Below, one piece after another: positions 1-7,060 of a stretch of 14,711 nt of DNA (positions within the stretch are counted from its first letter, which is position 1; each line of letters opens with the position of its first letter). Position numbers and translations under genes: made by a program. This stretch comes from an uncultured Lachnospiraceae bacterium. GTDB lineage: Bacteria > Bacillota > Clostridia > Lachnospirales > Anaerotignaceae. The DNA lies in NCBI GenBank assembly GCA_944384285.1, contig CALWSX010000079.1:1-14711 (forward strand), given 5' to 3'. Below the pieces are notes generated by a model, which ran no database searches, had not been told where the DNA came from, and was given only the letters and a program-made list of their open reading frames with translations.

Positions 1-254
1 AAAACATTATTTTAAAACTCGAAAATAAATCCATGGGTAAAAGCGAAAAAATACAAAAATACGGTTATTTTGGCCTTTTCCTTTTTGTAGCCATACCTCT
101 TCCAGGTACAGGAGCATGGACAGGTGCACTTATTGCATCATTACTTAATATGGATATTAAAAAATCTTTTATTGCAATTGCTTTAGGAGTACTTTGTGCA
201 GGTATAATTATTTCGCTTCTCTCTTACGGTCTTTTTGACGCGATAGTCGGATAA
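1..254 (+). CDS. Small multidrug export-family membrane protein (COG2426-like), 3' end only
   Basis: The reading frame is open from base 3, through the ATG at 33, to TAA at 252-254, so the gene almost certainly begins before the window. What is visible is the C-terminal part of a small integral membrane protein. A basic stretch (MGKSEKIQKYG) leads into a hydrophobic segment carrying the motif IPLPGTGAWTGALIA, followed by a second hydrophobic helix near the end. The IPLPGTGAWTGA motif is typical of the Sm_multidrug_ex family (COG2426). The family name comes from weak annotation, and the transported substrate, if any, is not established. The gene lies 16 bases before rsmA on the same strand and is probably co-transcribed with it. 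The ATG at 33 is not preferred as the start because coding continues upstream and no clear ribosome site precedes it. Confidence 0.75.
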   Translation, partial: NIILKLENKSMGKSEKIQKYGYFGLFLFVAIPLPGTGAWTGALIASLLNMDIKKSFIAIALGVLCAGIIISLLSYGLFDAIVG

Positions 255-270
255 TACGAAAGGATAAAAA

Positions 271-1152
271 ATGATAGAAAGAATTGCAACAATTAAAAGA
301 ACAAACGAAATTATTTCAAAATATAACTTTTTCTTCAAAAAAAATTACGGTCAAAACTTTCTTATTGATTCTAACATAATAGAAAATATAGCAGAAAGTG
401 CCCAAATTACAAAAGATGATTATGTTATAGAGATTGGCCCGGGAATTGGAAGTCTTACACAGGTTTTAGCAGAAAGTGCAAAAAAGGTTATTGCTATTGA
501 AATAGACAAAAATCTTATTCCAATACTTGAAGACACCCTTTCTCCGTATGACAATATAGAAATTATAAACCAGGACGTGCTTAAACTTGATTTAAACGAG
601 GTTATAAAGGAAAAATGTGAAGATAAGCCTGTAAAAGTAGTAGCAAATCTTCCATATTACATCACTACTCCTATTGTTGCTGCACTTCTTGAAAAAAGAT
701 ACAAAATTAAAAGCATAACTGTTATGATACAGAAAGAAGTTGCAGACAGGTTTCTTGCTGACAATAAAAGCAAAGAATATGGAGCTATTTCTTTACTCAT
801 AAACTATTACGCTAACACAAAACTTAATATGATTGTAAGTGCAAATTGTTTTACACCTCGTCCAAAAGTTGATTCTGCCGTTATTACACTTAATTTGTAT
901 GACGAACTTCCACTTAAGGCAGATGATGAAAAACTTTTCTTCGAGATAATAAAACTTGCTTTTGGTCAAAGACGAAAAACTTTATTAAACTGTATATTCC
1001 AAAAATATAACTGTTATTTTTCAAAACAAGATATAGCAGACATATTAAATTCTTTGGGATATGACGAAAGAATAAGAGGTGAAGCTCTTTCTATAAGTGA
1101 CTTCATAAAAATTTCAGACAGATTTTCAGAACTTATTGCACTAAAAAAATAA
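271..1152 (+). CDS. rsmA: 16S rRNA (adenine1518-N6/adenine1519-N6)-dimethyltransferase RsmA (KsgA)
   Basis: A cytoplasmic SAM-dependent methyltransferase that dimethylates two adjacent adenines in the 3'-terminal hairpin of 16S rRNA late in 30S assembly. The 293-residue length is normal for the family. Motifs in order are GQNFL (residues 27-31), the SAM-binding loop EIGPGIG (54-60), an acidic SAM-ribose contact in AIEID (about 75-79), QDVL (about 101-104) and the catalytic NLPYY (126-130). The C-terminal third (about 190-290) is the small helical rRNA-binding domain, including FTPRPKVDSAV and AFGQRRKTL. The ATG at 271 has an AAAGG ribosome site about 7 bases upstream. The gene lies 16 bases after the membrane-protein gene and 21 bases before the next gene, consistent with one transcript. 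Loss of this enzyme gives kasugamycin resistance in other bacteria. Confidence 0.97.
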   Translation: MIERIATIKRTNEIISKYNFFFKKNYGQNFLIDSNIIENIAESAQITKDDYVIEIGPGIGSLTQVLAESAKKVIAIEIDKNLIPILEDTLSPYDNIEIINQDVLKLDLNEVIKEKCEDKPVKVVANLPYYITTPIVAALLEKRYKIKSITVMIQKEVADRFLADNKSKEYGAISLLINYYANTKLNMIVSANCFTPRPKVDSAVITLNLYDELPLKADDEKLFFEIIKLAFGQRRKTLLNCIFQKYNCYFSKQDIADILNSLGYDERIRGEALSISDFIKISDRFSELIALKK

Positions 1153-1173
1153 TATTAAAGAAAGGCTTGTGCT

Positions 1174-1731
1174 ATGAAAATCCAAAATAAGCTTAATTTT
1201 TTAAGAGAGTATTTTATATATTTTATGATGTATTCTTTCATTGGGTATATTTATGAAGTATTTTTGGAAGTTGTTGTATACAGATGGGGATTTTCAAATA
1301 GAGGTGTGCTTTTTGGACCATATCTTCCTGTATATGGTGTTGGAGCCCTTGCATTCTTACTCTGCTTTAATAAAATACTCAAAAAAAATAAACCTGACTG
1401 GTTTAAGTTTATTAAGCCTTTTATATTATTTTTGGGTTGTATGCTTTTGGCAACACTTATAGAATTAATAGCAAGCTATATATTGGAATTTCTTATAGGT
1501 TCATGGCCTTGGCAAACATATAAAGATTATAACATTAATTTTCAAGCAAGAATTGCCCTTTCCCCTTCTATACGTTTTGGACTTGGCGGACTTTTATTCT
1601 TATATATATTACAGCCTTTGTTTGAAAAATTTGTAAAAAAATTATCTTATAAAAATTTTAAAATTATTTCAAATACACTTTTTGCTATAATATTTATTGA
1701 TTTAATAGTACATATTGCAAAACTCTTATAA
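1174..1731 (+). CDS. CmpB-type putative ABC transporter permease (COG4905/PF06541-like membrane protein)
   Basis: A 185-residue integral membrane protein with about five hydrophobic segments. The N-terminal region reads YFMMYSFIGYIYEV, then SNRGVLFGPYLPVYG at about residues 41-55. The second half has WPWQTYKDYNINFQARIALSPS before the last hydrophobic segments. These are the recurring motifs of the family annotated as putative ABC-transporter type IV or CmpB, which is common in Clostridia. No ATPase partner is nearby, and the transport role is inherited annotation rather than shown. The ATG at 1174 follows an AAGAAAGG ribosome site. It is the last gene of the plus-strand unit and is followed at once by a strong terminator. 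Confidence 0.8.
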   Translation: MKIQNKLNFLREYFIYFMMYSFIGYIYEVFLEVVVYRWGFSNRGVLFGPYLPVYGVGALAFLLCFNKILKKNKPDWFKFIKPFILFLGCMLLATLIELIASYILEFLIGSWPWQTYKDYNINFQARIALSPSIRFGLGGLLFLYILQPLFEKFVKKLSYKNFKIISNTLFAIIFIDLIVHIAKLL

Positions 1732-1752
1732 TTTATATTTAATAAAATTTAA

Positions 1753-1785
1753 AGCCGTATTTTTAAAAAATACGGCTCTTTTTTA
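1753..1785. terminator. Intrinsic terminator between convergent genes
   Basis: Inverted repeat: AGCCGTATTTTT (1753-1764) pairs with AAAAATACGGCT (1766-1777), followed on the plus strand by CTTTTTT. It ends the rsmA unit. On the minus strand the same hairpin follows the stop codon of the gene at 1786-2895, but with a poorer U-tract (TTTAAATTTT), so it probably works in both directions with the plus strand favoured. Confidence 0.88.
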
Positions 1786-2895
1786 TTATTTATTTTCTAT
1801 TTCTTTTATTCTTATCTTTGCTTCTTTCATTGCGCTATTAGCTGTTTTTTCACCTCTGAAAGCCTTGTGTATTTCATCATATAATACACCATTTTTATCT
1901 CCTGCATTTAATAAATCAGGAAGAAGTTTTGCATTTTCTATCATTTTAAGCTGACATAAATACCAAGGATATTTTTCCCCGCCAGATATATAGCTTTTTC
2001 TTCTTACAGGTGCACCACTTACTTCTCCTGCTAATACATCAACCTCAGGACTTCTTAAGTATTTTAAAAGTTTATTTGCAAGTTCAATATCTTTACATTT
2101 TGAAGATATAGCAAAGGACCATGTAACATTCCATGCTGTTGATAAAGTACAAAAGCCTAAATCGTCAATATTCTTTGCTTTTTCATCACATACAACTCCA
2201 AGCTGTCCACTCCATGTAATACCCATTGCAGCTTCTCCACTCTGGAGTTTTTTACAAACTTCGTCATTTCCGTAAGTATCTGTATCAGAAAACGCACATT
2301 GGCTTAAATGAACATATTCACAAAGTCCTTCAACAATTCTTGTATCATCACATAAAATCTCACCATTTTCACTATAGACATCTGCACCATTTAATCTTAA
2401 AAACGGAAGTGCATCTGTAAATATTTCAGACTCATGAGCTTTCATTACAATCTTTTCTCCGGCATTTTTAAGCTTGAAAGCAATGTCTATATATTCATCA
2501 GGTGTAATAACATCTTTAGGAAGATAACCTACAATATCTCTAAGCTTACTTTTTCTGTAAACTACCATGTGACCATCACAAAATGATGGAGAAAGATAAT
2601 ATTTATCATTATATTTTATTTCTTTTAATATTATAGGAAGAATATCTTCTTCTTCAAGTTCAATAGGCAAAATATATCCTTTTTCTATAAAATCTCTTTT
2701 CCAAAGGTGACCGGCAACCATTACTATATCATATTCCGCATCGCCTTCAAAAACATTCATCATAGTAGAATAATACTTTTCCCATGGGAAAATATCAAAA
2801 GTTATATCAGCGTCAAAATTTTTTAAAACACCCTTTTTTATATATCCCATTACAGCTGGGTCAGCAACAGCAAGAACTCGTATTTTATTGTCCAT
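1786..2895 (-). CDS. Family 1 (MalE-type) solute-binding-protein homologue without a signal peptide, probably cytosolic
   Basis: The 369-residue product resembles extracellular solute-binding proteins of the SBP_bac_1 type. Recognisable parts are GDAEYDIVMV (about 51-60), GYILPIELEE, FLRLNGADVYSENGE in the middle, LQSGEAAMGITWSGQLG (about 218-234), WSFAISS and APVRRKSY near the C-terminus. It begins MDNKIRVLAVADPAV, directly with the first beta strand of the fold, and has no hydrophobic leader and no lipobox. The ATG at 2895 has an AGGAAAGAG ribosome site. The upstream space is only 20 bases and contains no in-frame alternative start that would add a leader. Nine cysteines are spread along the chain, which suits the reducing cytoplasm better than export. 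It is the second gene of the aldolase unit. A ligand-sensing or carrier role in the sugar pathway is only inference, and an unrecognised enzymatic use of the fold is possible. Confidence 0.72.
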   Translation of the reverse strand: MDNKIRVLAVADPAVMGYIKKGVLKNFDADITFDIFPWEKYYSTMMNVFEGDAEYDIVMVAGHLWKRDFIEKGYILPIELEEEDILPIILKEIKYNDKYYLSPSFCDGHMVVYRKSKLRDIVGYLPKDVITPDEYIDIAFKLKNAGEKIVMKAHESEIFTDALPFLRLNGADVYSENGEILCDDTRIVEGLCEYVHLSQCAFSDTDTYGNDEVCKKLQSGEAAMGITWSGQLGVVCDEKAKNIDDLGFCTLSTAWNVTWSFAISSKCKDIELANKLLKYLRSPEVDVLAGEVSGAPVRRKSYISGGEKYPWYLCQLKMIENAKLLPDLLNAGDKNGVLYDEIHKAFRGEKTANSAMKEAKIRIKEIENK

Positions 2896-2915
2896 AAAAT
2901 CAACTCTTTCCTAAA

Positions 2916-3644
2916 TTATTTTACATTAGGTAACACATCTTTATCATTTGTAGGAACATCTACACCAACAGGAATTCCACCTTTTTTAGTTCCTAAAGAT
3001 GTTCTTATATCAACAAGGTCTTTTATCTGGTCATTTGAAAGCACGTTTTGTTTTCCTAAGAATTTTCCTGTTATCATAAGAAGTGTTGCATAATATTCTA
3101 CAGATTCCATACGATAATATGCTTCAATAAGGTTTTTACCCCATGTTAAAGCACCATGGTTTGCAAGTAAAACTGCGTTATAGTCTTTACAGAATGGTGC
3201 GATTGAATCAGGAACCTGCTGTGTACCAGGTGTAGCATATTTTGCAACAGGTACAGCCCCAAGCTGTACAACACCTTCTGGGAGAATAGGTGTATCAAGA
3301 GCAATTCCTGCTACTGCAAAAGCTGTTGAAACAGGAGGATGAGCGTGTGTTACTGCTAAAGCTTCCGGATTTTCTTTATACACTCTTATATGCATTTTTA
3401 CTTCTGAAGATGGTTTTCTTACACCTTCAAGAATATTTCCATCAAGGTCCATTTTTACAATCATTTCATCTGTTAAATATCCTTTTGAAACACCTGTGCA
3501 TGTTGTAAGAATAATATTATCATCTATTTTACAGCTTATATTTCCGTCATTTGCTGCAACAAAGCCTTTTGCAAACATTCTTCTTCCGATTTCTTTTATT
3601 AATTCTTTTGCTTCTTGTTCGCTTAAATATTTATTTGAACTCAT
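2916..3644 (-). CDS. Class II aldolase, L-fuculose-1-phosphate aldolase family; candidate 5-deoxyribulose/5-methylthioribulose-1-phosphate aldolase
   Basis: A zinc-dependent aldolase of 242 residues. The FucA active site can be read directly: ANDGNIS (31-37) and TGVSKG (50-55) for phosphate binding, Glu81 in SSEVKMH as the catalytic acid/base, and zinc ligands His100 and His102 in THAHPP and His163 in ANHGALTWG. All four catalytic positions are shifted by eight from the E. coli FucA numbering. Family enzymes split ketose-1-phosphates into DHAP and an aldehyde. Because a methylthioribose-type kinase and isomerase are encoded alongside, the likely substrate is 5-deoxyribulose-1-phosphate (giving acetaldehyde) and/or 5-methylthioribulose-1-phosphate (giving methylthioacetaldehyde), rather than fuculose phosphate. 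No fucose isomerase or fuculokinase is present. The ATG at 3644 has an AAAGAGGG ribosome site. The gene is divergent from the DeoR gene and 20 bases before the solute-binding homologue. Confidence 0.93.
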   Translation of the reverse strand: MSSNKYLSEQEAKELIKEIGRRMFAKGFVAANDGNISCKIDDNIILTTCTGVSKGYLTDEMIVKMDLDGNILEGVRKPSSEVKMHIRVYKENPEALAVTHAHPPVSTAFAVAGIALDTPILPEGVVQLGAVPVAKYATPGTQQVPDSIAPFCKDYNAVLLANHGALTWGKNLIEAYYRMESVEYYATLLMITGKFLGKQNVLSNDQIKDLVDIRTSLGTKKGGIPVGVDVPTNDKDVLPNVK

Positions 3645-3667
3645 AATATCCCTCTTTCGTAATTTAA

Positions 3668-3712
3668 TTTATAAAAGTATTGAAAAAAAATATCGTATTT
3701 AGTATACTTTTA
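3668..3712. promoter_or_regulatory. Divergent promoter with a 9-bp inverted repeat, candidate DeoR operator
   Basis: TAAAAGTAT (3672-3680) and its exact reverse complement ATACTTTTA (3704-3712) are separated by 23 bases. The right half overlaps the -10 box of the deoR promoter. The left half touches that promoter's -35 and also the best -10 candidate for the aldolase gene on the minus strand (TATAAA, 3673 down to 3668; its -35 is weak). A bound dimer or tetramer would cover both promoters. The repeat is seen in the sequence; binding by the neighbouring DeoR protein is inferred. Confidence 0.55.
3680..3708 (+). promoter_or_regulatory. Sigma-A-type promoter of the DeoR-family gene
   Basis: TTGAAA (3680-3685), a 17-base spacer and TATACT (3703-3708) make a near-consensus promoter. 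Transcription would start near 3715, leaving a leader of about 30 bases that contains the AGGAGGT ribosome site of the gene at 3747. Confidence 0.65.
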
Positions 3713-3746
3713 ACTATATAAAGTCTTGTTTTAGGAGGTCCTTATC

Positions 3747-4508
3747 ATGCTGGCAGTCACACGAAAAAATAAAATAAAATCTATTTTAAATGAAAAGAAA
3801 AGCGTAACTGTAGGAGAACTTTCTAAAACCTTTTCCGTTACTGAAGAAACCATAAGACGTGACTTAAAAGTACTTGAAGATGAAGGTTTTCTTACAAGAA
3901 CATACGGTGGAGCTTTTATACAGTCAGGCGTAGAAAATCTTGTAGATGTTGAAATACGTGAAGTTGCTTATACAAAAAGCAAAACTTTAATCGCTAATGA
4001 ATGTCAAAAAATAATTCAAAACGGTGACTCTATATTTTTAGATGCATCTACAACCGCATATTTTATTTCAAAAGCAATTTCAAATATGCGCTTAACTGTT
4101 GTTACAAATTCTCTTCTTGTTATAAACCAACTTTCTGCTTGTAAATCAATACGTCTTGTATGTATAGGCGGAACTTTATCAAGGAATAACAAAGCTTTCC
4201 AGGGTTATCAAACCCTCCAAACTTTGGACTCATTATATCTTGATAAAACATTTATGTCTTGTCGCTCTCTTTCTATGGAAAACGGTATAACCGATTCGTC
4301 AGAAGGCACTGCGTCAATTAGAAAAAAACTAATATCAAGAAGCAACGAAACATATTTAATTGCAGACTATTCAAAATTCGACAAAACATCTTTTATTCAT
4401 GTTTGCGACTTTGAAAACTTAACCGCTATAGTATCTGATAAAGAACTTAACACTGAATGGGCAGACTTCTTGAAAAAAAAGAATACTAAATATATATATT
4501 GCAATTAA
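3747..4508 (+). CDS. DeoR/GlpR-family transcriptional regulator of the sugar locus
   Basis: A 253-residue DeoR-family protein. Residues 5-57 form the winged helix-turn-helix, with the family signature SVTVGELSKTFSVTEETIRRDL followed by LEDEGFLTRTYGGA (the longer part spans residues 19-40). From about residue 75 on comes the sugar-phosphate-sensing domain of the isomerase-like fold, with GDSIFLDASTTA, VVTNSL, IGGTLSRNNKAFQG and a late YLIADYSKFDKTSF. Members are usually repressors released by a phosphorylated sugar intermediate. Here the inducer could be a 5-deoxy- or 5-methylthio-pentose phosphate, which is inference. The ATG at 3747 is preceded by AGGAGGT with good spacing. The gene is divergent from the aldolase unit and convergent with mtnA, and it sits between the two halves of the pathway it probably controls. 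Confidence 0.92.
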   Translation: MLAVTRKNKIKSILNEKKSVTVGELSKTFSVTEETIRRDLKVLEDEGFLTRTYGGAFIQSGVENLVDVEIREVAYTKSKTLIANECQKIIQNGDSIFLDASTTAYFISKAISNMRLTVVTNSLLVINQLSACKSIRLVCIGGTLSRNNKAFQGYQTLQTLDSLYLDKTFMSCRSLSMENGITDSSEGTASIRKKLISRSNETYLIADYSKFDKTSFIHVCDFENLTAIVSDKELNTEWADFLKKKNTKYIYCN

Positions 4509-4514
4509 TTTTAT

Positions 4515-4540
4515 AAACAGCCGTTTCAGGCTGTTTTTTA
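4515..4540 (+). terminator. Intrinsic terminator of the DeoR-family gene
   Basis: AAACAGCC (4515-4522), a six-base loop, then GGCTGTTT (4529-4536) running into TTTTTT. It lies just after the stop codon at 4508. Confidence 0.88.
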
Positions 4541-4546
4541 TTACAT

Positions 4547-4598
4547 AAAAAAGAGAGTATACCCAAAAACACAATATATATTTTATGGATATACTCTC
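4547..4598 (-). terminator. Intrinsic terminator of the transporter-mtnK-mtnA operon
   Basis: Read on the minus strand, GAGAGTATA (4598-4590) pairs with TATACTCTC (4561-4553). A further GG/CC pairing (4587-4588 with 4562-4563) forms past one bulged base. The stem is followed directly by TTTTTT (4552-4547). The loop is about 23 bases, long but compatible with termination. It is separate from the deoR terminator, so the two convergent units each have their own. Confidence 0.78.
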
Positions 4599-4639
4599 AT
4601 AGCCTCAAACTAACTTTCAAAAAAGTTTATGGTTAGGAA

Positions 4640-5740
4640 TTATTTACCTTCCATATATTTTCTCTTTTTCTCAAAAATTTCAGGTAATGATTTGTCATAA
4701 GGCGCTGTTGCTATACCAAATTCAGTAACAATACCTGCTATTAAATCATTGTCTGTAACATCAAATGCAGGATTGAAAACTTTAACTCCAACTGGAGCCA
4801 TTCTTTCTTTATACCACATTTCTGTTACTTCTTCCGGTTTTCTTTCTTCAATTTTTATTTCTGCACCTGTTGGTGTATTCATATCAATTGTTGAAGTTGG
4901 AGCACAGATATAAACAGGAACGTTATATCTCTTTGCAACTGTTGCAACTACAGATGTACCAATTTTATTAGCAGCATCACCATTAGCAGCAACTCTGTCA
5001 CAACCAACAAATACAGCATTTACCCAACCGTTTTTCATTACCATAGCTGACATATTATCGCAGATAAGAGTTACATCCATTCCTGATTCATGAAGCTCAA
5101 AAGATGTAAGTCTTGCACCCTGAAGTAAAGGTCTTGTTTCATCTGCGAATATACGGAAGTTATAGCCTCTTTCATGTCCTAAATACATAGGCGCTGTAGC
5201 TGTACCATATTTTACTGTAGCAAGCTGTCCTGCATTACAGTGTGTTAAAAGACCATCACCTGGTTTAACAAGTGTTAATGCATATTCACCAATCTGTTTA
5301 CATACCCAAATATCCTCATCATGGATTTTTATAGCTTCATCATGAAGAAGTTTTACTATTTCATCAATAGATTTATCAACATTTTCTTTTGCTACATTTT
5401 CCATTCTGTCTAATGCCCAGAAAAGGTTTACAGCTGTAGGTCTTGCTGATGCAAGATATTCTTTAGCTTTAACAAATTCTTTGCAGAATTCATCTTTATT
5501 ATCTGTTTTTTTGCTTATTTCAAGTGCAGCAAGGTAAATACCGATCGCAGCAGCAACACCGATTGCAGGTGCTCCTCTTACCTGTAAAAGATAAATTGCT
5601 GTCCAAATATCTTTTTGTTCTGTTAATGATAAAATTTCAATTTCATAAGGAAGTTTTGTCTGATTAATAATCACAAGGGCATTCTTTTCATCATCGAGTC
5701 TTACTGTTTCATAATCAAGAATGTTCTTTTTTGTGCTCAT
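4640..5740 (-). CDS. mtnA: Methylthioribose-1-phosphate isomerase family protein (MtnA-like)
   Basis: Isomerises 5-methylthioribose-1-phosphate (or 5-deoxyribose-1-phosphate) to the ribulose-1-phosphate form in the cytoplasm. The 366-residue product belongs to the eIF2B-related aldose-phosphate isomerase family. Visible signatures are RGAPAIG (55-61), THCNAGQLAT (166-175) with the catalytic Cys168, ADETRPLLQGARL (199-211) and VGCDRVAANGDAANKIGT (245-262) with the catalytic Asp248. Cys and Asp at these two places distinguish true isomerases from regulatory eIF2B subunits. The ATG at 5740 has an AAGGAGAGG ribosome site. It is the last gene of its operon, 45 bases after mtnK. No downstream methionine-cycle genes (mtnB, mtnW/X, mtnD) are present, which favours the aldolase route over full methionine recycling. 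Confidence 0.95.
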   Translation of the reverse strand: MSTKKNILDYETVRLDDEKNALVIINQTKLPYEIEILSLTEQKDIWTAIYLLQVRGAPAIGVAAAIGIYLAALEISKKTDNKDEFCKEFVKAKEYLASARPTAVNLFWALDRMENVAKENVDKSIDEIVKLLHDEAIKIHDEDIWVCKQIGEYALTLVKPGDGLLTHCNAGQLATVKYGTATAPMYLGHERGYNFRIFADETRPLLQGARLTSFELHESGMDVTLICDNMSAMVMKNGWVNAVFVGCDRVAANGDAANKIGTSVVATVAKRYNVPVYICAPTSTIDMNTPTGAEIKIEERKPEEVTEMWYKERMAPVGVKVFNPAFDVTDNDLIAGIVTEFGIATAPYDKSLPEIFEKKRKYMEGK

Positions 5741-5785
5741 GAAATCCTCTCCTTCGCAAAATATTTTTAGTAATTGTTTAGCGGA

Positions 5786-7012
5786 TTATGAAAATTTTGC
5801 AATAGCTTCGTTAATAGCTTTTATATAGTCAGCACCACATTTGAATTTATCTTTATTCATAATGTAGTTTTTACCAAGTGTTATAACAATTTTTTCAGCT
5901 CTTGCTCTTTTTTGTTCATCAGGAATTGTTGTGATATCTTTTACGTTAGCCATACCAACAATTCTTCTGATAGATTCAAGACCTGCACAAGCTGCTGTAT
6001 CAACTAAAATAGTATCAAGGTACCATTCCATAAAACCTTCTGTTTTAGCCATATAGTCAGTAACTTGTTCTTTAAATGCAACTTTGAATTTTGCTATAAA
6101 TTTATCAACTACTTCTTCAATAGTTGTTAAAGCCCAGTCACAGAATTCTTTTTTAAGAGCTGGATCATCAATAGTTGCATCTCCATTACACCATGCAAAG
6201 AACATATTTGCAATTACATTTCCTACATCGTATCCAATAGGACCGTAGAAAGCAAATTCAGGGTCAAATACAAAAGTATGTTCTTTATTTATAAATACTG
6301 AACCTGTGTGTAAGTCACCATGAATCAAAGCCTGAGCATTTGTCATAAAATCAAACTTTAATTTTGCAACTTCAAGCGCAAGTGCTTTATCTTCATATAA
6401 TTCTTTTTTAACAAAATCTGCAATAGGTGGGAAAACATTGTTTCTATGGTTACAGTCATTATAAGGTTCTGTATAAACAAGGTCTTCAGTAATTTCGCAT
6501 AAGTCTGGGCTTATAAAACTTTTTACATTTTCTTTCTTTTCTTTATGATTCATAGCAACGTCTGTAGTAGCAAGAAGTGTATTAACCATAAATGTGCTTA
6601 TATGTTCTGAAAAAAGAGGAAATGTTTCATGTCTCATGATAGCTGTTCTCATCATAGTATGATTAATCATATCTTCCATGATGATAGCGCACATTACAGG
6701 GTCGTATAAATAAACTTCAGGAACAAGGCCTGGAGCATATTTTCCCTGAATAGCTAAAATTTTTGCTTCAATTCTGCCTCTGTCTGTAGAAATTTTCATT
6801 TCTTCGGAAATACGAAGGCTTTCTGCTGCATGTTTTACAATAACAGTTTTGCCTGTATTTTCATCTTTTAATCTAAATACATAATTTAAATTACCATCAC
6901 CGATTTCTTCACATGTAAGTTTTGCATCATCAGGGAAGAAATGTAATTTTTCCTGAACATAATCTGCAATATCTTCTGTTTTCATTAAAAAGTAAGTATC
7001 AAAACGTGACAT
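5786..7012 (-). CDS. mtnK: 5-methylthioribose kinase family protein (MtnK-like)
   Basis: An ATP-dependent sugar kinase that phosphorylates C1 of 5-methylthioribose. In the aldolase shunt, related enzymes also use 5-deoxyribose. The 408-residue length is close to that of known MtnK proteins. It has an aminoglycoside/choline-kinase fold: nucleotide loop GDGNLNYVF (38-46), the ATP-anchoring Lys60 in VIVKHA, the catalytic loop HGDLHTGS (231-238) with Asp233, and DPEFAFYGPIGYDVG (250-264) for metal binding. HGDLHTGS together with DPEFAFYGP is characteristic of MtnK and separates it from other kinases of the fold. The ATG at 7012 has an AAGGGGG ribosome site. The gene lies 48 bases after the permease and 45 before mtnA, all in one operon. 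Sequence alone cannot decide between methylthioribose and deoxyribose as substrate. Confidence 0.95.
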   Translation of the reverse strand: MSRFDTYFLMKTEDIADYVQEKLHFFPDDAKLTCEEIGDGNLNYVFRLKDENTGKTVIVKHAAESLRISEEMKISTDRGRIEAKILAIQGKYAPGLVPEVYLYDPVMCAIIMEDMINHTMMRTAIMRHETFPLFSEHISTFMVNTLLATTDVAMNHKEKKENVKSFISPDLCEITEDLVYTEPYNDCNHRNNVFPPIADFVKKELYEDKALALEVAKLKFDFMTNAQALIHGDLHTGSVFINKEHTFVFDPEFAFYGPIGYDVGNVIANMFFAWCNGDATIDDPALKKEFCDWALTTIEEVVDKFIAKFKVAFKEQVTDYMAKTEGFMEWYLDTILVDTAACAGLESIRRIVGMANVKDITTIPDEQKRARAEKIVITLGKNYIMNKDKFKCGADYIKAINEAIAKFS

Positions 7013-7060
7013 ATTAATTCCCCCTTTTTAGTTTTTAAAAAGATCTACTTTATATTTAAA

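Noticed and set aside
2916..3644. True L-fuculose-phosphate aldolase of fucose metabolism
   Set aside because: No fucose isomerase, fuculokinase or fucose transporter is seen; the neighbours are mtnK and mtnA.
4553..4598. GTATAC in the mtnA terminator as a further DeoR operator
   Set aside because: It is part of the terminator stem at the 3' end of two convergent genes, where an operator would have no promoter to control.
4640..7012. Classical methionine salvage operon
   Set aside because: mtnB, mtnW/X or mtnC, and mtnD are absent from the window, while an aldolase that ends the pathway at DHAP is present.
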